A DNA stretch of 32,350 nt from Demequina lutea (GTDB lineage Bacteria > Actinomycetota > Actinomycetes > Actinomycetales > Demequinaceae). Both the position numbers and the translations under genes were made by a program. Below the pieces are notes generated by a model that was given only the letters and a program-made list of their open reading frames with translations, had not been told where the DNA came from and did not search any database. Shown here one piece after another: positions 1 to 8,816 of this stretch. Numbering within the stretch: position 1 is the stretch's first letter; each line of letters starts with the position of its first letter. Location: contig QKAX01000094.1 in assembly GCA_003246255.1 (NCBI GenBank), forward strand, positions 1-32,350, in the 5' to 3' direction.

Positions 1-54
1 GGCGTCGGCATCCGCGACGGAGGATCCTCCGTACTTCTGCACCACGAGAGACAT
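1..54 (-). CDS. lysC: Aspartate kinase, N-terminal fragment (runs off the left edge)
   Basis: Aspartate kinase phosphorylates L-aspartate, the first step towards lysine, methionine, threonine and diaminopimelate. Only the first 18 codons are inside the window. They read MSLVVQKYGGSSVADADA, which matches the family's N-terminal VxKYGGSSV motif that binds ATP and aspartate. The ATG on the minus strand is preceded by GGAG with a 6-base gap, a good ribosome binding site. recR and dnaX lie upstream on the same strand, as in many actinobacteria where lysC is part of the dnaX-recR-lysC neighbourhood. Here unrelated genes separate them. The call rests on a short but highly diagnostic peptide. Confidence 0.85.
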   Translation of the reverse strand, partial: MSLVVQKYGGSSVADADA

Positions 55-191
55 CTGAAACTCCGGTTCACACAAAGGGGGTGTCGCGCCCTGCTGGACG
101 CGGGACAAGTCTAGTGGCGCGGGCAAGCACCGCCGAGCCCGGCTCGTACCGTGAGGACTCTCGTCACCGCGTGGCACCCCAACGGTTCGCG

Positions 192-197
192 TACCGT
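192..197 (+). promoter_or_regulatory. Candidate -10 element for a leaderless ABC ATPase start
   Basis: TACCGT lies 7 bases before an in-frame GTG at 205. This is the geometry of a leaderless actinobacterial transcript. No good -35 is visible. Confidence 0.4.
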
Positions 198-204
198 GAG
201 CGTT

Positions 205-1140
205 GTGGAGCATATGGAGACTTTCGCGCCTCCCGCGCTCGCGGCCACCGGAGTCCGACGGGCCTTCGGGCACGTGCAGGCGGTGGTGAATGCGACGCTG
301 AGCGTGCAGCCTGGATCTGTCACGGCCCTCATTGGGCCCAACGGGTGTGGCAAGACCACTCTGATGCTCATGCTGGCTGGTCTTCTCAAGCCCGACGCGG
401 GCGAGATCACCGTGCAGGGTCACAGCCCCGCGATCGAGCCCAAGCTCACGCGCACCTCGGTGGGATGGATGCCCGACGTGCTGGGCACGTGGGATTCGCT
501 CACCTGCGTGGAGACTCTCGAGACGTTCGGCCGCGCGTACGGGCTGTCGCAGGCCGACGCGCGGGCCGGGGCCTTCTCGCTGCTGGAGCGGGTGCACCTT
601 GCGGACCTGGCGGCTCAGCCGGCGCGCGTGCTGAGCCGAGGCCAGAAGCAGCGCCTCTCGCTCGCCAGGGCCCTGGTGAACGATCCTCCAGTGCTGATCC
701 TCGACGAGCCGGCATCGGGCCTCGACCCACGATCGCGCGTCGAGCTGCGCGACCTAGTGCGCCAGCTGGGCGCCGAGGGCAAGGCCGTGCTCATCTCGAG
801 TCACGTCCTGAGCGAGCTCGACGAGATGGTGGACGACGCCGTCTTCATGTCCAGGGGCTCCACGCTGGGCGAGGCCGCGGATGCCGAGGTGGCGCGCGCC
901 AAGACCCGCTGGCGCGTCGTCGCCGTGGACGGTGACGTGGCCGGCGCGCTCGCGACTCTTGGGCGTGACTTCACGCCCGAGGCCGACGCCAACGCGGCAG
1001 TGGTGAGCATCGCGGACGATGCCGATGCGGCCAACGTGCTCGCCGGCCTAGCGCTTGCCGGGGTCCGGGTGGCGCGCATCGCCCCCGTGGGCTCGGCCCT
1101 CGAACAGGCGTACCTGACGATGGAGGCGGAGCGGCGATGA
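205..1140 (+). CDS. ABC transporter ATP-binding protein (ABC-2 exporter type)
   Basis: This is the cytoplasmic ATPase of an ABC exporter whose permease follows directly. It has a Walker A GPNGCGKT (about residues 44-51), an ABC signature-like LSRGQKQRLSLARAL, a Walker B VLILDEP followed by a D-loop, and an H-loop in LISSHVL. A C-terminal extension of about 90 residues after the H-loop is typical of CcmA/NatA-like exporters. The start is uncertain. GTG 205 sits 7 bases after TACCGT and would be leaderless. ATG 214 has GGAG only 3 bases away, and GTG 151 has no visible signal. The stop overlaps the permease start (ATGA), so the two are translationally coupled. The substrate cannot be told. It is divergent from lysC. 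Confidence 0.9.
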   Translation: MEHMETFAPPALAATGVRRAFGHVQAVVNATLSVQPGSVTALIGPNGCGKTTLMLMLAGLLKPDAGEITVQGHSPAIEPKLTRTSVGWMPDVLGTWDSLTCVETLETFGRAYGLSQADARAGAFSLLERVHLADLAAQPARVLSRGQKQRLSLARALVNDPPVLILDEPASGLDPRSRVELRDLVRQLGAEGKAVLISSHVLSELDEMVDDAVFMSRGSTLGEAADAEVARAKTRWRVVAVDGDVAGALATLGRDFTPEADANAAVVSIADDADAANVLAGLALAGVRVARIAPVGSALEQAYLTMEAERR

Positions 1141-2306
1141 CCACCACCGAAGCGACCCCCGCCCCCGCGTCGGCGCCTCAGCCGGCCCCGTCGTCGGCCG
1201 CGCGCGACGCGTGGCGCGTGTCGTGGACCGGGCTGTGGCTCGTCGCTCAACTCGAGCTCAAGCAGCGCGTGCGTTCCACGCGCTGGAAGTGGGCGCTCGG
1301 GATCGTGGCCGCACTGTTCGCGGGTGTGACGTTCCTGGTCTGGGCCGCCGTGAACGCTAGCGGCGGCGACAACGGTCCCGGCGACCTGGTGTTCGGCCTT
1401 GTGGTGTTCTTTGTGCTCTTCATTGGCCTGGTGGTGTCGCCCACGCTCTCGGCGACCTCCATCAACGGAGACGTCAAGGAGGGCACGCTCGCGCCGCTGC
1501 AGGCCACCGCGCTGAGCGCCGCCGACATTGTGCTGGGCAAGCTGCTGGCCGCGTGGCTCGCGTCACTGGCGTTCCTGGCCGTGGCCGTGCCGTTCATCGC
1601 GATCGCGTACCTGGACGGCCGCATGCCGTTCAGTGCGATGGTGGTGGTGCTGGCGGTGCTGGCCGCCGAGTTGCTGCTCGTGTGCGCGATGGGACTCGCG
1701 TGGTCCGCGCTGACGTCGCGCACGGCGTCGTCGGCCGTGCTGACCTACACGTCGGTGGCCGTCATCACGGTAATCCTGCCCATCATCTTTGGGTTGCTCT
1801 CGCTGGTGGTGACGCACGAGGTCGAGGTCACCAACTCGTACCGCACGTACTACTACGAGGGCGATGGGCGCACGGTGCCGGATGACGCGTACCGCGACGA
1901 GTGGGGCTCGGCGTACACCTGCGAGACGAACACCTACATCAGCGAGCAGCCGCGCACGGACCTGTACTGGTGGCTCCTCGCGGCGAATCCGTACGTGATC
2001 GTGGCTGACTCGGCACCCTCGCCGGGCGCCGATGACGCCAACGCGTACTGGGGAGACGGCATCCTGTCGTCGCTCAAGCAGGGCGTCCGCATGCTCCGCC
2101 TTGGCTCCGAGACGTCGAACGACGACTGCCGCCCAGGGGTGAGCGAGGACGAGCTCTACCGTCAACAACAACTGGATGGGCTGTCGCCGCTGTGGCCGTG
2201 GGGGCTAGCGTTCCAGGCGCTCCTCGCCGCCGGCTCGGTGGCCATCGCCGTGCGGCGCACGGCGGTGCCATACGGCACGCTGCCCACCGGCTCGCGGGTG
2301 GCGTAG
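1137..2306 (+). CDS. ABC-2 type exporter permease
   Basis: This membrane partner of the preceding ATPase overlaps it by four bases. After an Ala/Pro-rich cytoplasmic N-terminus of about 40 residues, there are hydrophobic segments near residues 55-75, 85-105, 130-155, 165-190 and 195-225. A polar, presumably external loop of about 120 residues follows. It is rich in Tyr, Asp and Glu and has two Cys (TCET, DDCR) that could pair. A last membrane helix ends the protein near residue 375. The topology resembles ABC-2 family permeases in which a large extracytoplasmic domain precedes the last helix. Substrate is unknown. It converges with the GAF protein, and no clear terminator is visible in the 28-base gap. 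Confidence 0.85.
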   Translation: MTTTEATPAPASAPQPAPSSAARDAWRVSWTGLWLVAQLELKQRVRSTRWKWALGIVAALFAGVTFLVWAAVNASGGDNGPGDLVFGLVVFFVLFIGLVVSPTLSATSINGDVKEGTLAPLQATALSAADIVLGKLLAAWLASLAFLAVAVPFIAIAYLDGRMPFSAMVVVLAVLAAELLLVCAMGLAWSALTSRTASSAVLTYTSVAVITVILPIIFGLLSLVVTHEVEVTNSYRTYYYEGDGRTVPDDAYRDEWGSAYTCETNTYISEQPRTDLYWWLLAANPYVIVADSAPSPGADDANAYWGDGILSSLKQGVRMLRLGSETSNDDCRPGVSEDELYRQQQLDGLSPLWPWGLAFQALLAAGSVAIAVRRTAVPYGTLPTGSRVA

Positions 2307-2334
2307 GCCGTCCGCAGCGCCGACGCCGGGGAGG

Positions 2335-3888
2335 CTAGCGCAAAATGCTGCGCGTGGTCTCCTGCTGCGTGGCCAACACGGACTCGATCTCGCGCTGCGT
2401 CGAATGGACCCGGTCAACCACGTCGCCGATCCGCGCGAGCGCCTCGATGACGGCGCCCACCTGGTGCTGAATAGCGCCCACCTTGGTGCCCACCTCGGTG
2501 GTGGCGGTCGCCGTCGCGTCGGCAAGGGCCTTGACCTCCCGCGCGACGATGGCGAATGCGAGTCCCGCCTCTCCCGCCCGCGCGGACTCGATGGTCGCGT
2601 TGAGCGCCAGCAGGTTTGTCTGCGACGCAATCGTCTGAATGACGGTGACCACCTCGCCAATCTCGGCGCTGGACTCCCCGAGCGCCGCCACCTCGCCGTT
2701 GGCCCGAGCCGCGAGCCGCTGGCCCTCGTCGGCGACTGTGGTTGCCTGCTCGATCTGCGCCTCGACGCGCTGGATGGAGTCGGCGAGCAGGGACGCCGCC
2801 TCACGAAGCCGGTCGGTACCGGCGTGGCGCTCGAGCGCCTGGCCCACGAGGAACGCCGTGTTGCGCAGCGCCGATTCGCGCGACGCGGAGAGCTCCACTG
2901 ACCTCACGGTGAAGAAGTCCATGGTGCCCACGACCTCGCCGTGCACGATGATCGGCAGGCATACGCCCGACCTCACCCCGGCACGACGCGCGGCGGGAGC
3001 GCGCACGCAGTCGGTGACCTCGGCGAGATCCGGGACAAAGACCAGGTCCTTCGCCTTCCACGTGCGACCAGCCAGGCCGACGCCGTAGGCAAAGCTTGCC
3101 TCGCGGGTCACCTGCCTGAACTCGTCGCCTGCGGTGCCGGACTCCTGCACGAACGTGAGGGCATTCAGCGCGGGGTCGATGCGCCAGAACGAGGCGTACT
3201 CCCACCCAAAGCCGAGGCGGATTGCTTCGAGCGCGCGCTGCAGGGCCTCCTCGCGGGATTCGGCGACTGTGACCTCGCGGATCACGGTGGCGACTGACTC
3301 GACGTCTTGGGTGTCCTCGCGGTGCTGTTCCACGGCCGCAAGCCGCTCGATGGTCTGCGACACGATGAGCCCCACGCACCGCAACGCGGCGAGTCGACCC
3401 TCACTGGGCGCGATAGGGTCGAGCGTGAAGAAGTCCATGGTGCCCGCCACGGCGCCATCCCGCATCAGCGGAAAGCACACGCCCGAGCGCACGCCAGACT
3501 TTTGGGCGACGGGTGCGCGCACGCAGTCGTCAACCTCGCCCAGGTCCGGCACAAAGACCAGGTCGCGCGACTTCCACGCACGTCCACAGAGGCCCACACC
3601 CTCGCGGAACGACGCTGCCTCGGTCACGTCGCGGAACTCGGGTGACACCGTGCCGGCTTCGAGCGACCACTGCAAGGTGCTGTCGTGGGCAACCTTCCAG
3701 TACGAGCCGTAGGCCCAGCCAAACTCCTCGCGCACGGTGTCAAGCGCTACGCGCGCGGCATCGTCGGCGGATCGGGCGCTCTCAAGTCGCCGCACCACGC
3801 GGGTCACGGCATCCACGTCCGAGCGAGCCTCGTCGAGCGCTGCCTGCATCCATGCCGCCGGCTCCCTGCCGCGTCGAGTGAAGCCCAT
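2335..3888 (-). CDS. Soluble chemoreceptor-like protein with two tandem GAF domains
   Basis: This 517-residue protein has no membrane segment or signal peptide. It has two GAF-like domains in tandem (roughly residues 40-185 and 205-350) that are clearly copies of each other. Both carry FGWxYxS[YF]W, a GVGLxGRxWK block, [14 protein letters not shown] and GVRSGVC. They are followed by a methyl-accepting signalling hairpin whose tip reads [19 protein letters not shown]. The signalling part is short: the protein ends about 90 residues after the tip, so the second methylation helix looks reduced. The start at 3888 is chosen because AGAGGA lies four bases upstream. The longer reading from 3975 has no such signal. 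It probably senses a cytoplasmic small molecule or redox state and feeds a CheA array. The ligand is unknown. The conserved Cys pair in each GAF could bind a cofactor (inference). Confidence 0.85.
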   Translation of the reverse strand: MGFTRRGREPAAWMQAALDEARSDVDAVTRVVRRLESARSADDAARVALDTVREEFGWAYGSYWKVAHDSTLQWSLEAGTVSPEFRDVTEAASFREGVGLCGRAWKSRDLVFVPDLGEVDDCVRAPVAQKSGVRSGVCFPLMRDGAVAGTMDFFTLDPIAPSEGRLAALRCVGLIVSQTIERLAAVEQHREDTQDVESVATVIREVTVAESREEALQRALEAIRLGFGWEYASFWRIDPALNALTFVQESGTAGDEFRQVTREASFAYGVGLAGRTWKAKDLVFVPDLAEVTDCVRAPAARRAGVRSGVCLPIIVHGEVVGTMDFFTVRSVELSASRESALRNTAFLVGQALERHAGTDRLREAASLLADSIQRVEAQIEQATTVADEGQRLAARANGEVAALGESSAEIGEVVTVIQTIASQTNLLALNATIESARAGEAGLAFAIVAREVKALADATATATTEVGTKVGAIQHQVGAVIEALARIGDVVDRVHSTQREIESVLATQQETTRSILR

Positions 3889-4034
3889 GAAGTCCTCTCG
3901 TGCCCGAGTGGGTGGCGGACACGCACTGTCCGCTGTCTCACGTTGGATCGGTCGCGGCACCGGTTGCGTAAGCATCGCAATCTCACAGTCAGCGCAGATT
4001 TCCCCGCGTGGGGGAGAGGGACACGTCGCCGTGC

Positions 4035-4631
4035 CTAGGAGACCTTGCGACGCCCCTCGAAAGCGCGACCGAGGGTGACCTCGTCGGCGTACTCTAGGTC
4101 GCCGCCCACGGGCAGGCCGGAGGCGAGGCGCGACACCGTGATGCCCATGGGAGCGAGCATGCGGGTGAGGTAGGCGGCGGTGGCCTCGCCCTCGATGTTG
4201 GGGTCGGTCGCAATGATGACCTCCTCGACCTTGCCATCACCCAGACGGGCCAGCAGGTCGCGGATGCGGAGATCGTCGGGCCCCACGCCGTTCATCGGAT
4301 CGATCGCGCCGCCCAGCACGTGATAGCGGCCGCGGAACTCGCGCGTGCGCTCGATCGCGACCACATCCTTGGGCTCCTCGACCACGCAGATCGTGTCGTC
4401 GCCGCGCCGCGGATCCGCGCAGATGCGGCACAACTCGTCCTCGGCGACGTTGCCGCACACGCTGCAGAACCGCACGCGAGCTTTGACGGTGGTGATCGCG
4501 TCGGCCAGGCGTGCCACATCGTCGGCATCGGCTGCGAGCAGGTGGAAGGCGATGCGCTGGGCGCTCTTGGGGCCCACGCCGGGAAGCCTTCCCAACTCGT
4601 CGATCAGATCCTGCACCGCGCCGTCATACAT
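4035..4631 (-). CDS. recR: Recombination mediator RecR
   Basis: RecR works with RecF and RecO to load RecA on gapped DNA in the cytoplasm. The protein shows the N-terminal helix-hairpin-helix ([20 protein letters not shown]), a four-Cys zinc finger (C56-x2-C59 and C68-x2-C71) and a Toprim domain with [12 protein letters not shown]. The C-terminus has the family's [13 protein letters not shown]. Its length of 198 residues is normal. ATG 4631 (MYDGAVQDL) matches the conserved family start. A second ATG two codons upstream is less likely. There is no Shine-Dalgarno, but TACGCT lies exactly 7 bases upstream, suggesting a leaderless mRNA. The gene normally between dnaX and recR (ybaB/EbfC) is absent here. 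Confidence 0.96.
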   Translation of the reverse strand: MYDGAVQDLIDELGRLPGVGPKSAQRIAFHLLAADADDVARLADAITTVKARVRFCSVCGNVAEDELCRICADPRRGDDTICVVEEPKDVVAIERTREFRGRYHVLGGAIDPMNGVGPDDLRIRDLLARLGDGKVEEVIIATDPNIEGEATAAYLTRMLAPMGITVSRLASGLPVGGDLEYADEVTLGRAFEGRRKVS

Positions 4632-4638
4632 GCGCACC

Positions 4639-4644
4639 AGCGTA
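4639..4644 (-). promoter_or_regulatory. Candidate -10 element for leaderless recR
   Basis: On the minus strand, TACGCT ends 7 bases before the recR ATG. The same spacing recurs at several other genes in the window. No clear -35 is seen. Confidence 0.45.
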
Positions 4645-4667
4645 GGCGTCGCGGACGACGCAGCGGG

Positions 4668-6002
4668 TCAGGCGCTCGCGGCGAGCAGCGCCAAGAAGCG
4701 CGAGAAGGTCAAGTGCACCGACTCGGTCTCCACCGGTTGGGCCAGGTCGCGGCTCATCGCCGCGATCTCGCGCAGGCGTCGCATGCGGCCCATGCCCTTG
4801 TTGAGCTGCTCATCGATGGGGCCAAGCCTCGCGGCGTAGGTGTCGGAGAGGTTGAACCGCACCACCAAGTGGCGCCACGTGTGCAGTGCGCGCTGGAAGT
4901 CGCTTGCTCGGTTGTCGAGCGCGGCGATGTCATCGGCCACGCCGCTCAGGCCGCGCGCGATGTCGGCAAGAGTGGCGTCCACCTGGTCGAGGGTGTGGGC
5001 CAGCGAGTGGGTGAGCTGCGTGATCTGCCTGCGCAGGGCCGCATCCGGCTGTGGCTGCGCCATCTCCCGCACGAACGCCGTCACCGCAGTGGCGTGCAGC
5101 TTGGCGAGTGCGATGCTGAGGCGCAGGTCGAGCGACAACTCGTGACACGCGTGGAGGCAGGCCGTGAGGCGAGACATCACGTCGAGCACCTCCCGCGCTT
5201 GAGTGACAACCCCCTCCCCCGTCTTGCCGAGCACCGGCGACTCGTCGGAGACCTGCGAAGAGATCTCGGCGGCGACGCGAACCGCCTCCTCCATGTTGGC
5301 CGCGGCGTGGCTCGCCTCATCGAGGGCTCCGGCTACGGCTACGTAGTCCGCGAGCGCTGCGAGGAGGTCAAGAAGGGAGCGTTCGGTCTCGAGGCTCGCC
5401 GCCGCGAGACGCTGCAGTTCGCCTGGCTCCGCGACCACGGACTCGGCGACGGAGAGCGCCGGGGCGTGGCGCAACACCTCGTCCGGAAGCAGGTGCCGCA
5501 TGTAGTCCTCGACGCTGGGCAGGCCCATCTCCGCGAGCCGGTCGACCAGAAACTGCTTGCCCACCTGTGCGACGTCGCGCCGGTTGAGTCCAGCCTCGGC
5601 GGCCTGCGTCTCGACACCGAGCGCGGCGCGATACAGGCTCTTGATGCGATCAAACACCTCGTGGTTGGCGGGGGCGACGCGCACCGAGAGGTAGTCGTCG
5701 CCCAGCGGGCTCATCGTGGCAAGCACCCAGTAGTCGCTGCCGTCGGCGGCGCGGTTGAGCACGTGGGCAGCGGCCACCTTTCCCGCTCCCAGCAACTCCC
5801 ACACCATCGCGAAGACGCCTGCCGGCATCTGCGGGTGGCGCAGGATGTTGTGCGGGTGGCCGTGCAGGCTCTCCTTGGAGTAGGCCGCGATGCGCTCAAA
5901 GGCAGCGTTGCTGGACTGGATCACGCCGCGAGAGTCGGTGGTGGAGAACAGAAACTCGCCGGGCAGGACAACCCGTTCGGTGGTCTCAGTCATGGTGGGC
6001 AT
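4668..6002 (-). CDS. PAS-domain sensory protein, Aer-like, without a methyl-accepting domain
   Basis: The N-terminal part (about residues 14-115) is a PAS domain of the Aer/aerotaxis type. It reads FSTTDSRGVIQSSNAAF, then PHNILRHPQMPAGVF and a WVLATMSPL strand. In Aer this domain binds FAD and reports redox state or oxygen. The remaining 330 residues are mainly Leu/Ala-rich helices without membrane segments. They lack the chemoreceptor signalling tip, a kinase domain and a GGDEF domain. The start at 6002 is supported by GGGAG 6-7 bases upstream. A second ATG three codons in is an alternative. The output is unknown. It may act through protein contacts, perhaps with the chemoreceptors encoded nearby (inference). 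The gene sits between recR and an alpha/beta hydrolase in the dnaX-recR neighbourhood. Confidence 0.8.
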   Translation of the reverse strand: MPTMTETTERVVLPGEFLFSTTDSRGVIQSSNAAFERIAAYSKESLHGHPHNILRHPQMPAGVFAMVWELLGAGKVAAAHVLNRAADGSDYWVLATMSPLGDDYLSVRVAPANHEVFDRIKSLYRAALGVETQAAEAGLNRRDVAQVGKQFLVDRLAEMGLPSVEDYMRHLLPDEVLRHAPALSVAESVVAEPGELQRLAAASLETERSLLDLLAALADYVAVAGALDEASHAAANMEEAVRVAAEISSQVSDESPVLGKTGEGVVTQAREVLDVMSRLTACLHACHELSLDLRLSIALAKLHATAVTAFVREMAQPQPDAALRRQITQLTHSLAHTLDQVDATLADIARGLSGVADDIAALDNRASDFQRALHTWRHLVVRFNLSDTYAARLGPIDEQLNKGMGRMRRLREIAAMSRDLAQPVETESVHLTFSRFLALLAASA

Positions 6003-6112
6003 CGTCCGCTCCCTCAGCGCGCCCTCGTGGGGTGACGGCGCAACGCGTCGATGATCGTATCGGCGCGACCTCAGATCTTTCCAAGACTTTGGGGCGCCCG
6101 GTTCAGAAACCG

Positions 6113-6679
6113 CTAGGTGCGCTCCCACGCGTCTGCCTCGACGCCAAGCGCCCATGCGAGGGCGCCCGGGTACGGACCGAGGCCATCCTCGGGCGTGAGG
6201 TGACCGGGGCCGGGGATGGTGATGGCGCGCGCGCCGAGCCGCGCAGCAAACGTGGGCAGCGGCTCGGGCCTGTACGGGTCCGTCTCGCGACCGATGACCA
6301 CCGTGGACGTCGCGTCCACCTGGCCCTGGTCCAGCGCTGCCCACGCGGGCGCGACACGTTCAAGCACCGACACCGACGGCGGGGAGACGAGAGCCACCCT
6401 CGCTGGGCGCAGGTGCGCCGGCAGCTGCTCGGCGAGGTGGCACCACAGCACGGTGCCGAGTGAGTGGGCGATCACCGTGTGTCCGCCACCCAGCATCTCC
6501 AGCTCGGTGAGCGCGATCTCCGTCCACGCGGAGGGGTCCGGCTGATCGGGTGACGGCAGCTGTGGATACTGCACGGGGACGCGACGTTGGCGAAGCTCCT
6601 CGGCGAGCCACCACAGCCAGTGATGGCGCGGCCGGTGGTGCTCCAGGCCGTGGAGCAGCAGCACGCGCGTGTCTGGCAT
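6113..6679 (-). CDS. Alpha/beta hydrolase, RBBP9/YdeN family
   Basis: This small serine hydrolase of 188 residues has the usual length of the RBBP9/YdeN family. The probable catalytic triad is Ser73 in the nucleophile elbow AHSLGT, Asp134 in GRETDPY and His160 in GPGHLTPEDG. The N-terminal strand LLLHGLEHHRPRHHWLWWL resembles the family's HG...W oxyanion segment. It starts three bases after the dnaX stop, with GGAGG at the end of dnaX as its ribosome binding site, so it is translationally coupled to dnaX. The natural substrate is not known for most members of the family. A housekeeping esterase role is only a guess. Confidence 0.88.
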   Translation of the reverse strand: MPDTRVLLLHGLEHHRPRHHWLWWLAEELRQRRVPVQYPQLPSPDQPDPSAWTEIALTELEMLGGGHTVIAHSLGTVLWCHLAEQLPAHLRPARVALVSPPSVSVLERVAPAWAALDQGQVDATSTVVIGRETDPYRPEPLPTFAARLGARAITIPGPGHLTPEDGLGPYPGALAWALGVEADAWERT

Positions 6680-6682
6680 GAT

Positions 6683-8749
6683 CTAGTCCTCCACGATCGT
6701 GCCGCCGAGCATCGCGGCGATCACCTCGGCGCCGCTCAACTGGGCCTCAGGTGCCCGGGCGTCGTCCTCGGAGATGTCCTCGATGTCGTCGTACGCGGGC
6801 GGTGGCGCTTCAGTGGGTAGCGGCGGCTCGTTCGCGGACAGTGGCGCCGATCCAGTCGCAGGGGCGCCGACAGCTGGCATTGCTCCGGTAGACGGCATGG
6901 GCCGGCTCGGTGCGCTCGCCGCTGCGGGGGCCGCCGCCACCGGACCCACGAGCGACTCCACGCGCACATGCAGGCCGAGCGTCTCGCGCACGGCGAGCGC
7001 CACGTTCTCTGCGTGCTGCCCGCTGCCAAAGCGGCTGGCGATGGCGGGATTGTCGAAGGCGAGCTTGAGGACACCGCCCTCGACCGACTGCACCTGCGAG
7101 TTCGCGCTCACGAGGGCCCACGTCACGCGGCGCCTCTCGAGGGTGCCCAGCACCTCGGGCCAGCGCCTGCGCACGAGCTCGGAGTCCTCGGCGCCGCCGG
7201 CCACGTCACCCGTGGGTGCGGCGACCTGCGGGGTCGCCTCGGTGGCGGGGGGCTGCTGCGCGGGAGCCGTGCGTGGCTCCACGCGCGGGGTGGGGGCGGT
7301 CGCGGGCGGCGGCGTCTTGACAGCGGGCACGGCCTGCGTCATGACCTCCTCGCGCGCCGCAGCAACCGCAGCGCGCGCGGCGGCGAGGCCGGAGCCGGCG
7401 GGGGCCGACGCGACGGGCGGTGGAGCGGCGGCCGGGCTCGCGGGGGCCGATGCGGGGGCGCCCCCAGCGTCCGCCGGCACGTCCCACGGCGGCGCGGAGG
7501 AGCCCGACGCGGGCGCTGAGTGCGTGGGCGCCGGCGCGGCGGGCATGGGCGCCGCGCTCGACGCGGGAGTGGGGGCGGGCTGCACTGTGGCGGGCTGCAC
7601 TGTGGCTGGCTGCACTGTGGCTGGCTGCACTGCGGCCGGCGTGGGTGCGGCGTCCGCCGCCAGCAGCCGAGCACACAGCAGCTCGAGGTGGAGGCGGGGT
7701 GAGGTGGCGCCGATCATGCCGGTGAGCGCGTCGTTGACGATGTCGCCTGCGCGCGACGCCCGCGCCAGACCCACGCGCCGGGCCTGATCGATCATGCGCT
7801 CCCGCTGGTCGTCGGGTGCGTCAGCGAGGGCCTGCGCGCCGGACGGCCCCGCGGCGGCGAGCACGATCAGGTCTCGCAGCCGCTCCAGGAGGTCCTCCAC
7901 AAAGCGCCGGGGCTCGTGTCCCGTCTCGATTACTCGCCCCACGACAGCGAACAGCGAGGCGCCGTCGCCTGCGGCAAGGGCGTCGACGGCGTCGTCAAGC
8001 AGCGTGGCGTCGGTGAAGCCCAGCAGCGAGATGGCCCGCTCGTACGTGACCCCGCCCTCTCCCGAGCCGGCGATGAGCTGGTCAAGCACCGAGAGCGAGT
8101 CGCGCACCGAGCCGCCGCCGGCGCGCACCACGAGCGGGTAGACGCCCGGGTCCACGTGGACGCCCTCCTCGCCGGCGAGCTTGGCCATGTACTCCGAGAG
8201 CACGCCTGGCGCCACGAGGCGGAACGGGTAGTGGTGCGTGCGGGAGCGGATGGTGCCGATCACCTTGTCGGGCTCGGTGGTGGCAAAGATGAAGCGCACG
8301 TGGGGAGGAGGCTCCTCGACCAGCTTCAGCAGCGCGTTGAATCCCTGCGGCGTGACCATGTGCGCCTCGTCGAGGATGAAGACCTTGTAGCGATCGCGCG
8401 CAGGCGCGAAGGCCGCGCGCTCGCGCAACTCGCGGGCGTCGTCGACGCCGTTGTGGCTGGCGGCGTCGATCTCCACCACGTCCACCGAGCCCGGGCCGCC
8501 GCGAGCCAGCTCGACGCACGACGGGCACGTGCCGCACGGGGTGTCGGTGGGCCCCTCGGCGCAATTGAGGCAGCGCGCCAAGATGCGGGCAGACGTGGTC
8601 TTTCCGCAGCCGCGCGGGCCCGAGAAGAGGTACGCGTGAGCCACCCGGTCTGAACGCAACGCCTGCATGAGCGGGGCGGTCACGTGCTCCTGGCCCACGA
8701 CGTCGGCAAAGGAGTCGGGCCGGTAGCGGCGGTACAGCGCGGTGGTCAT
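6683..8749 (-). CDS. dnaX: DNA polymerase III subunits gamma/tau
   Basis: DnaX is the clamp-loader motor of the replicative polymerase. The AAA+ part shows MTTALYRRYRPDSFADVVGQ, Walker A GPRGCGKT (44-51), the zinc-binding Cys set (C63, C72, C75, C78), Walker B VFILDEAHM and the sensor-1 region FIFATTEPDKV. After about residue 370 comes a long Ala/Pro-rich linker with a (PATVQ)n repeat. A C-terminal domain follows near residues 525-600 (VRRRWPEVLGTLERRRV), like the tau region that contacts polymerase in other bacteria. No slippery frameshift site is obvious. There is no Shine-Dalgarno. TAGGCT lies 6 bases before the ATG, so the mRNA may be leaderless. The downstream hydrolase is coupled to it. 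Confidence 0.96.
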   Translation of the reverse strand: MTTALYRRYRPDSFADVVGQEHVTAPLMQALRSDRVAHAYLFSGPRGCGKTTSARILARCLNCAEGPTDTPCGTCPSCVELARGGPGSVDVVEIDAASHNGVDDARELRERAAFAPARDRYKVFILDEAHMVTPQGFNALLKLVEEPPPHVRFIFATTEPDKVIGTIRSRTHHYPFRLVAPGVLSEYMAKLAGEEGVHVDPGVYPLVVRAGGGSVRDSLSVLDQLIAGSGEGGVTYERAISLLGFTDATLLDDAVDALAAGDGASLFAVVGRVIETGHEPRRFVEDLLERLRDLIVLAAAGPSGAQALADAPDDQRERMIDQARRVGLARASRAGDIVNDALTGMIGATSPRLHLELLCARLLAADAAPTPAAVQPATVQPATVQPATVQPAPTPASSAAPMPAAPAPTHSAPASGSSAPPWDVPADAGGAPASAPASPAAAPPPVASAPAGSGLAAARAAVAAAREEVMTQAVPAVKTPPPATAPTPRVEPRTAPAQQPPATEATPQVAAPTGDVAGGAEDSELVRRRWPEVLGTLERRRVTWALVSANSQVQSVEGGVLKLAFDNPAIASRFGSGQHAENVALAVRETLGLHVRVESLVGPVAAAPAAASAPSRPMPSTGAMPAVGAPATGSAPLSANEPPLPTEAPPPAYDDIEDISEDDARAPEAQLSGAEVIAAMLGGTIVED
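7581..7640 (-). repeat. 15-bp tandem repeat inside dnaX (four copies)
   Basis: Four consecutive 15-base units run from 7581 to 7640. Two are identical and two differ at one to three positions. The plus-strand unit is TGCACTGTGGCTGGC. They encode repeated PATVQ in the dnaX linker. Because the unit is a multiple of three, copy number can vary without breaking the frame. Confidence 0.9.
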
Positions 8750-8755
8750 TCCCCG

Positions 8756-8761
8756 AGCCTA
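8756..8761 (-). promoter_or_regulatory. Candidate -10 element for leaderless dnaX
   Basis: TAGGCT on the minus strand ends 6 bases before the dnaX ATG. A leaderless start is inferred from this geometry and from the lack of a Shine-Dalgarno. Confidence 0.45.
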
Positions 8762-8816
8762 GTGGGCGCGAGGGACATCGTCAGGTGGCATCGGCTCCGC
8801 CTGTGCCCGGGCATAG

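Noticed and set aside
4320-6035. Long plus-strand open frame opposite recR and the PAS gene
   Set aside because: The protein is His/Arg/Gln-rich with no motif, and both genes on the minus strand have clear family matches. It is a high-GC antisense shadow.
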